Shown in pieces: positions 58,222-64,000 of a stretch of 64,000 bases of DNA. The stretch is from Sodalis ligni. GTDB taxonomy: Bacteria; Pseudomonadota; Gammaproteobacteria; Enterobacterales; Enterobacteriaceae. The notes beneath the pieces are model-generated. The model searched no databases, was not told the DNA's origin, and saw only the letters and a program-made list of their open reading frames with translations. The position numbers and the translations under genes were made by a program. Position 1 is the first letter of the stretch. Each line of letters starts with the position of its first letter. The stretch spans positions 2,790,337 to 2,854,336 of the forward strand of contig NZ_CP075169.1 of assembly GCF_016865525.2 (NCBI RefSeq), read 5' to 3'.

Positions 58222-59370
58222 ATGAAAGTGACAAAGCTGACCACCTACCGTCTACCGCCGCGCTGGATGTTTCTCAAAGTGGAAACCGACGAAGGGATCA
58301 CCGGCTGGGGCGAGCCGGTGATCGAAGGCCGCGCGCGCACGGTGGAAGCAGCGGTACATGAACTTTCCGAATACGTAATCGGCCAGGATCCCGCGCGCAT
58401 CAATGATATCTGGTCAACCCTCTATCGCGGCGGTTTTTATCGTGGCGGCCCAATCCTGATGAGCGCCATCGCCGGTATCGATCAGGCGCTGTGGGATATC
58501 AAAGGCAAAGCGCTGGGGGTACCGGTGTACCAACTGCCGGGCGGGCTGGGGCGGGATAAGATCAAAGCATACAGCTGGGTAGGGGGAGACCGCCCCGCCG
58601 ATGTTATCGCCGGCATGAAAAAACTCACCGAGATCGGCTTTGATACCTTTAAGCTCAACGGCTGCGAAGAGATGGGCCTCATCGATAATTCACGCAAAAT
58701 CGACGCCGCGGTAGCGGTGGCGGCCCAGGTGCGTGAAGCCATGGGCAACGCCATCGAGTTCGGGCTGGATTTCCACGGCCGGGTAAATGCGCCCATGGCA
58801 AAGCTGCTGATTAAGGAGCTGGAACCCTATCGTCCGCTGTTTATCGAAGAACCGGTACTGGCGGAGCAGGCGGAATACTACCCGCGCCTGGCGGCGCAAA
58901 CCGCCATCCCCATCGCCGCCGGCGAACGCATGTTCTCCCGTTACGAATTCAAACGCGTTCTGGCCAACGGCGGCCTGGCCATTGCCCAGCCGGATCTCTC
59001 CCACGCCGGCGGCATTACCGAATGCCTGAAAATCGCCTCCATGGCAGAAGCCTATGACGTAGCTCTGGCGCCACACTGCCCGCTGGGTCCCATTGCGCTG
59101 GCGTCCTGCCTGCACGTTGACTTTGTTTCCTATAACGCGGTATTGCAGGAACAAAGCATGGGCATTCATTATAACCAGGGGGCAGAGCTGCTGGATTACG
59201 TTATTAACAAAGACGATTTTAAAATGACGGACGGTTATTTTTATCCGTTAACCAAACCCGGACTGGGTGTGGAAATCAATGAAGAACTCGTTATTGAGCG
59301 CAGCAAAAATGCCGGCGACTGGCGTAACCCGGTATGGCGCTATCCTGACGGCGCGGTGGCGGAATGGTAA
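58222..59370 (+). CDS. dgoD: D-galactonate dehydratase
   Basis: 382 residues, the same length as E. coli DgoD. Enolase superfamily: N-terminal capping domain [20 protein letters not shown]. In the barrel the metal ligands are Asp in LDFHGRV near 183, Glu in [10 protein letters not shown] near 209 and Glu in [12 protein letters not shown] near 235. His is in FHGRV and in [15 protein letters not shown] near 285. It dehydrates D-galactonate to 2-keto-3-deoxygalactonate. The start at 58222 follows AAGGACGTGAAA; an in-frame ATG 30 bases upstream has weaker support. Confidence 0.95.
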   Translation: MKVTKLTTYRLPPRWMFLKVETDEGITGWGEPVIEGRARTVEAAVHELSEYVIGQDPARINDIWSTLYRGGFYRGGPILMSAIAGIDQALWDIKGKALGVPVYQLPGGLGRDKIKAYSWVGGDRPADVIAGMKKLTEIGFDTFKLNGCEEMGLIDNSRKIDAAVAVAAQVREAMGNAIEFGLDFHGRVNAPMAKLLIKELEPYRPLFIEEPVLAEQAEYYPRLAAQTAIPIAAGERMFSRYEFKRVLANGGLAIAQPDLSHAGGITECLKIASMAEAYDVALAPHCPLGPIALASCLHVDFVSYNAVLQEQSMGIHYNQGAELLDYVINKDDFKMTDGYFYPLTKPGLGVEINEELVIERSKNAGDWRNPVWRYPDGAVAEW

Positions 59371-59397
59371 CCGGCGCCGGACGGTACTAACCCTAAT

Positions 59398-59436
59398 GAT
59401 ACCCGTTATACTTCAACGTGAATTATTGCGGGTATA
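59398..59436. repeat. Short palindromic element, 39 bases
   Basis: ATACCCGTTATACTTC...GAATTATTGCGGGTATA. Ends and inner GAATTATT match the elements at 37257 and 54946. It lies in the gap after dgoD. No gene overlaps it. Confidence 0.55.
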
Positions 59437-59591
59437 ACCGGGTTGGAAATACGTTACCTCTAGGAAACGGACAGACTGCTTATAAAGTTTACCAGCGGTT
59501 GGCCGTGACATTATAAGCCCTACAATAACTCGCCATGACCGATCAAGGGCTTCCTTTGCCTGCCATTCGGCCGTCGCTAAAAGGTGATGAT

Positions 59592-60916
59592 ATGACTATC
59601 GATTTGGGCACCTCGACCATCAGTAAGCTTAATTTAAAAATAATCCCGTTTATTATTCTCTGTTATTTTATTTCCAATCTCGATAAGACCAATATATCGG
59701 TGGCCGCATTACAAATGAATGCCGATCTCGGCTTGACCACCAGTATGTATGGATTAGGGGTAGGGATGTTTTATATTTCCTATATCCTGTTTGAAGTGCC
59801 CAGCAATATTATTATGACCCGGGTCGGCGCCAAACTCTGGATCGCCCGCATCATGATCACCTGGGGCCTGGTGAGCACCGGTATGGGGTTTGTCCATACC
59901 CCGACCCAGCTCTATATCATGCGTTTCCTGCTGGGCATGGCCGAAGCGGGCTTTGCGCCGGGCATTATCTATTATATTTCCTGCTGGTTCCCGAAAAGCA
60001 GCCGGGCACGGGCCATGTCATTCTTTATATGGGCTCGGTACTGGCTTCCATTATCGGCCTGCCCATTTCCGGCAGCATACTCGGCATGCACGGCCTGGCC
60101 GATATCGCGGGCTGGCGCTGGCTGTTCTTTATCGAGGGCACGCCGGCGGTGATCATGGGCATTCTGGTACTGTTCTACCTGTCTGACACTCCCGAGAAAG
60201 CCCATTGGCTGAGCGCTGAACAAAAAGGCTGGCTAAAGAACAAGCTGGAGCAGGATAACGCCGGCGCGGTGGTGGATAAAAACCACTCATGGGGCAGCGC
60301 CTTCAAGAATAAAGTGGTGTGGCTGCTGAGCCTGGTGTGGTTCCTGCAGGCGTTTTGTTCCATCGGGATCACGCTGTTTTTACCGCTGATACTCAAAAGC
60401 ATGGCGGCGGACAAGAGCAACTTTGTTATCAGCCTGCTCGCAGCGGTGCCCTTTGTGTTTGCCTGCCTGTTTATGTACCTCAACGGCCGCCATTCCGATA
60501 CCACCAAAGAGCGCTCTTTGCATCTGGGGGTACCGCTGATTATCTCCGGTGTGCTGCTGGCCATCTCGATTTACTGCGCCAATCTGTGGCTAGCCTACAT
60601 ATTACTGGTCCTGACCGTCGGCTTTAACTTTGCCCTGACGCCGATTTTCTGGGCGGTTACCACCGAAAAATTGACCGGCGTGGCGGCCGCGGCCTCCATT
60701 GCCTTTATCAATGCCATCGCCAACTTCGCCGGACTGGGGTTGCCGCCGCTACTGGGAAAAATCAAAGACGTCACCAACAGCTACCACTACGGACTGCTGA
60801 TTATCGCCGTCGCGCTGATTATCGGCGGCATCGTCGGTATTTTTGTCGCCAGAACCCGTGCGCCCGCTGTGGAAGGGAATCCTCTCCCAAGCGTTGACGA
60901 ACGCGCCCGGAGCTAA
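59592..60916 (+). pseudogene. MFS transporter of the ACS/tartrate-uptake type, single frameshift
   Basis: The start at 59592 follows AAGGTGATGAT. Helix 1 and loop LCYFISNLDKTNISVAALQM mark the tartrate/phthalate-like ACS branch. EVPSNIIMTRVGAKLWIARI, MRFLLGMAEAGFAPGIIYYI and CWFPKSSRARAMSFF follow. A missing T near 60025 shifts the frame. The other frame continues as MGSVLASIIGLPISGSILGM, WRWLFFIEGTPAVIMGILVL and AVTTEKLTGVAAAASIAFIN to 60916. With the base restored the protein would have about 441 residues. It is not the dgoT orthologue, which lies at 62133; it sits as an extra gene between dgoD and dgoT. Confidence 0.85.
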
Positions 60917-61013
60917 TAAGGCGGCGCAGGATGGCAGAGGCGTAAAGCCTCTGCGGACTGTGCCGACAGACCCGGCATGTAAAATAAATGACATTAATTA
61001 TCAGGTAAATATC

Positions 61014-61859
61014 ATGACATATTTCGTAATGAAAGCCGCCATGCTGCCCGACGCGCTGACCCGCCGGCTGGCGGAGAGTTTCCAGATGGCGGACTATGCG
61101 CTGCTCTCGGAACGGGAGCGGCAGGTCTTGTCGCCGCAGACCCGCGTGCTGGTGGTGAATGGCGAATCGACGGTGACCGAGGACTTTATCGCCGAATTCC
61201 CCGCCCTGGAGCTGATTGCGGTATTCGGCGTCGGTTATGACGGCGTGGATGTGGCGGCGGCGCAACGCCGCGGTATCCGCGTTTCCAACACCCCTGATGT
61301 ATTAACGGACGATGTGGCGGATATGGCGATGGGATTGATGCTGGCCACCTCCCGGCAAATCGTCGGCGCGCAGCGGTTTATCGAACGGGGCGGCTGGAAC
61401 GAAGGCGGTTATCCCTGGACCAAAAATAACGATTACCGCCCCCAGCCGGATAGCCGGTGGCAATATTACGCCCATATCGCGGACCTGGCCGCCGCCAGCG
61501 ACTATTTGATGGTGTGCGTGAACGGCGGCGAGAAAACCCGCTCGCTTATCAACGCGCCCATCATGGCCGCGCTGGGGCGGGAAGGCATCCTGATTAATAT
61601 CGCCCGGGGCACTGTGGTGGACGAAGCGGATCTGATCCAGGCTCTGGACAGCGGCGCCATCGGCGGCGCCGGACTGGACGTCTTTTCCGACGAACCCCAT
61701 GTGCCCGCGGCGCTGTACAACCGCGCCAATGTGGTTATAACTCCCCATATGTCCAGCGCAACCCACGCCACCCGCAAAGCGATGTCGGATTTGGTGTTTG
61801 ACAATGTTGCCGCTTATTTTGCCGGCCGGCCGCTGCTCTCGCCGGTGGCGCCTTATTGA
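61014..61859 (+). pseudogene. D-isomer 2-hydroxyacid dehydrogenase lacking its NAD-binding motif
   Basis: The frame is open for 281 residues, but relatives have about 310. MLPDALTRRLAESFQMADYA, ELIAVFGVGYDGVDVAAAQR, NTPDVLTDDVADMAMGLMLA and RFIERGGWNEGGYPWTK match the family up to about residue 138. The sequence then jumps directly to NDYRPQPDSRWQYYAHIADL, which normally follows the first Rossmann strands. The segment carrying GxGxxG and the Asp that binds NAD (about 30 residues) is absent. Catalytic Arg (NIARGTVVDEADLIQAL), Glu (DVFSDEPHVPAALYNRANVV) and His (TPHMSSATHAT) are kept. An in-frame deletion near 61430 explains this, and the product should be inactive. Confidence 0.8.
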
Positions 61860-61892
61860 TACGGCAGCGGGATAGCTAAACTGTGATCGGCA

Positions 61893-61925
61893 TTGTAGTA
61901 CAATAAGTAAATATAGCGCTACAAT
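61893..61925. promoter_or_regulatory. DgoR-type operator upstream of dgoT
   Basis: TTGTAGTACAAT, 13 bases, then GCTACAAT: the third copy of the 33-base layout, about 210 bases before the dgoT start. The gap of 273 bases holds no other gene. It indicates that dgoT is transcribed as a separate DgoR-controlled unit. Confidence 0.82.
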
Positions 61926-62132
61926 CCTTACTGCCATACTCTCCGCTCTTTATGGGCGGCAAGGTTATTCGTACCGATAATATCGATCTCGAATAACCGT
62001 AATATATACAGGGTGATCCTGATGTAATAATGATGCGTAACAGACGCAGAGGATGCTTTGCCCTGAGAAAGTTGGCGGTGTATTTACCGCCGTTACCCTA
62101 CCTTTTTCAGTTGTATAAACAGGACGCAAAAG

Positions 62133-63422
62133 ATGGATATTTCAGTTTCCGCGGCGCCGACAAAAAGACGCTATCTGACGCTGCTGATGATCTTTATCAC
62201 GGTGGTTATCTGTTATGTCGACCGGGCAAATCTGGCGGTGGCATCGGTGCATATCCAACAGGAATTCGGCATTGATAAAGCCCGCATGGGATATATATTT
62301 TCAGCCTTTGCCTGGACCTATACCATTTTCCAAATACCCGGCGGCTGGTTTCTCGACCGGGTCGGCTCAAAGATGACCTACTTTATCGCCATCTTCGGCT
62401 GGTCGCTGGCCACCCTGGGGCAGGGGTTCGCCAATGGTTTAACCACCCTGCTCGGGCTGCGCGCCATTACCGGTATGTTTGAAGCCCCGGCTTTCCCCAC
62501 CAATAACCGTATGGTCACCAGCTGGTTTCCGGAGCAGGAGCGGGCTTCCGCCGTCGGCTTTTTCACTTCGGGGCAGTTCGTCGGCCTGGCGTTTCTGACG
62601 CCGCTGCTGATTTGGATCCAGGAAATGCTCAGTTGGCATTGGGTCTTTATCATTACCGGCGCCATCGGTCTTATCTGGTCGATTATCTGGCACTTTGTGT
62701 ACCAGTCGCCAAGAAAGAGCAAAGGCATCAACGCCGCGGAACTGGATTATATCGCCGCCGGCGGCGGCATGATTGACGGCGACGCGCCCGTTGAAAAGAA
62801 AATGCGCGTAGCCCTGTCCGCCGCTGACTGGAAGCTGGTATTCAACCGCAAGCTGGTGGGGGTCTATCTCGGACAGTTCGCCGTGACCTCCACGCTGTGG
62901 TTCTTTTTAACCTGGTTTCCCAACTATCTGACGCAGGAAAAGCATATCGGGGCTCTTACCGCCGGTTTCATGACCACCGTGCCCTTTCTGGCGGCTTTTT
63001 TCGGCGTGCTGCTGTCGGGTATCTTCGCCGATCGCATGGTAAAGAGCGGAAAATCCATCGGTTTTGCCCGTAAAACGCCGATTATCTGCGGACTGCTGCT
63101 CTCTACCTGTATTATGGGGGCCAACTATACCAACGATCCCGTCTGGATTATGGTGCTGATGGCGCTGGCCTTCTTCGGCAACGGCTTCGCCTCCATCACC
63201 TGGTCGCTGGTGTCGTCGCTGGCGCCGCTGCGGCTAATCGGCCTTACCGGCGGCGTGTTCAATTTTGTCGGCGGGCTGGGGGGCATCACCGTACCCCTGG
63301 TGGTGGGATACCTGGCGCAGGATTATGGCTTTTCGCCGGCGCTGATCTATATCGCCGTGGTGGCCCTGCTGGGGGCGCTGTCCTATATTTGCCTGGTGGG
63401 CGAAGTAAAACGCGTGGGGTGA
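62133..63422 (+). CDS. dgoT: D-galactonate:proton symporter
   Basis: 429 residues, matching E. coli DgoT over the full length: [20 protein letters not shown] and [20 protein letters not shown] at the N-terminus, [59 protein letters not shown] and a C-terminus ending EVKRVG. Twelve membrane helices of the ACS branch of the MFS. The residues that in E. coli DgoT bind substrate (Tyr and Arg in VICYVDR) are present. It imports D-galactonate with protons. In E. coli it follows dgoD directly; here two broken genes separate them. Confidence 0.95.
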   Translation: MDISVSAAPTKRRYLTLLMIFITVVICYVDRANLAVASVHIQQEFGIDKARMGYIFSAFAWTYTIFQIPGGWFLDRVGSKMTYFIAIFGWSLATLGQGFANGLTTLLGLRAITGMFEAPAFPTNNRMVTSWFPEQERASAVGFFTSGQFVGLAFLTPLLIWIQEMLSWHWVFIITGAIGLIWSIIWHFVYQSPRKSKGINAAELDYIAAGGGMIDGDAPVEKKMRVALSAADWKLVFNRKLVGVYLGQFAVTSTLWFFLTWFPNYLTQEKHIGALTAGFMTTVPFLAAFFGVLLSGIFADRMVKSGKSIGFARKTPIICGLLLSTCIMGANYTNDPVWIMVLMALAFFGNGFASITWSLVSSLAPLRLIGLTGGVFNFVGGLGGITVPLVVGYLAQDYGFSPALIYIAVVALLGALSYICLVGEVKRVG

Positions 63423-63614
63423 TAACCATTTCGGACTATGCGCCATGGAATGGCGAACGTGGGCCAGCGATGCTTCGGGCGGTAAATCAGCCCCATCGGA
63501 CCCATTACTACAGTGAGACGTCCCGATGATGTATTCCTATGGCTGCGTCCGTAACAAAACGTTATCTTATATGCCGTTGTTTAAATTTTTTGCCGATACG
63601 GTCAATCAGGATTT

Positions 63615-64000
63615 ATGATGGCAATATTAATGGGATTGCTTTCAGCACTGTGCTGGGGTGGTACGGATTTTTTGGCGGGCTCCGCCGCTCGAAAAATAGG
63701 TGTTTATAAATCGCTTTTTTTCAGTCAGATTTTTGGTCTGCTGCTGCTTTCCATCATTGTGCTGTGTTCGTATAAGCCGGTTAGCGCCAGCGTAGCAAGT
63801 CTGTCAATATGTATCGCCGCATCCCTTTGTAATCTTGCCGCCATGGTCTTTCTCCTGAAGGCCCTATCTATTGGTAAAGCCGCTGTTGTTGCTCCAATAG
63901 CGTCGCTCTATGGCGCCATAACCACGCTGCTTTCCCTATTTTCCGGAAATTCCTTTCTTCCTTGACGCTGTTCAGCCTGATTTTATGCGTGCTGGGGCCT
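63615..64000 (+). pseudogene. DMT-superfamily (EamA) transporter, 5' part, frameshifted and cut by window edge
   Basis: ATG at 63615 opens MMAILMGLLSALCWGGTDFL, typical of the first EamA helix (CWGGTDFL), followed by KIGVYKSLFFSQIFGLLLLS, NLAAMVFLLKALSIGKAAVV and APIASLYGAITTLLSLFSG. The frame ends at a TGA (63963-63965), but a shift near 63945 would continue it as LTLFSLILCVLG to the window edge. Full-length members have about 290 residues and ten helices. It is probably a pseudogene of an inner membrane metabolite exporter; the rest lies outside the window. Confidence 0.7.

Noticed and set aside
62133..63422. The frameshifted MFS gene at 59592 as dgoT
   Set aside because: The gene at 62133 matches DgoT along its full length. 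The 59592 gene has the LDKTNISVAALQM signature of the tartrate-like branch.

Overview
The window looks like chromosome from a GC-rich member of the Enterobacterales. Many products (FhuE, AdiC, AdiA, GlpF/K/A/B/C, DgoR/K/A/D/T, YqjH/YqjI, a DppA paralogue) read as near-orthologues of Escherichia coli proteins, but the gene order differs and about one gene in five is broken. This mix of rich catabolic content and many small indels resembles Sodalis-like bacteria. That assignment is inference; no rRNA or housekeeping marker is present to fix the species. I saw no tRNA, rRNA, CRISPR array or phage.

Layout. (1) 1-3.4 kb is AT-rich and accessory: a broken GlxA-type regulator, a shattered omptin protease gene, an orphan CdiI-like immunity gene and a free-standing TolA domain III protein. 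(2) 3.6-10.8 kb: a DppA-like binding protein, a decayed yqjH ferric-chelate reductase gene with its YqjI-like regulator, a secreted tannase/feruloyl esterase, and a fatty acid desaturase overlapping a PhnD-like protein. (3) 11-15 kb: a complete polar amino acid (Ehu-like) ABC transporter with an M14 deacylase gene inside the operon. (4) 15-17.4 kb: a LysR gene divergent from a cupin and a short-chain dehydrogenase. (5) 17.4-28.3 kb: a sugar-acid or hydroxy-acid catabolic cluster (DeoR regulator and PdxA2, divergent from an iron alcohol dehydrogenase, a DapA-family aldolase, a hydroxyacid dehydrogenase, two MFS carriers and a cyclase). One MFS gene is split by a 1.9-kb group II intron. (6) 28.5-30.7 kb: fhuE. 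(7) 31-36 kb: an arginine-dependent acid resistance pair (adiC-adiA), a frameshifted FixJ-type response regulator and an unknown small protein. (8) 36-45 kb: an AraC regulator, two XapX proteins, a YcaC-like hydrolase, and an amidohydrolase/DoxX/MFS/hydrolase set followed by a second iron alcohol dehydrogenase. (9) 45-53 kb: glycerol and glycerol-3-phosphate use (glpFK, glpABC) with GlpR-like sites. (10) 53-55 kb: a Pit-type phosphate transporter. (11) 55-63.4 kb: D-galactonate catabolism (dgoR-dgoK-dgoA, dgoD, dgoT) with three matching DgoR-type operators and two broken passenger genes. (12) A frameshifted DMT-family gene runs off the right edge.

The main unexplained structure is a 107-bp tandem repeat whose core is a 64-bp imperfect palindrome. 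It is present in ten copies next to glpK and four inverted copies between dgoA and dgoD. Both arrays have the same orientation relative to the gene that reads into them.
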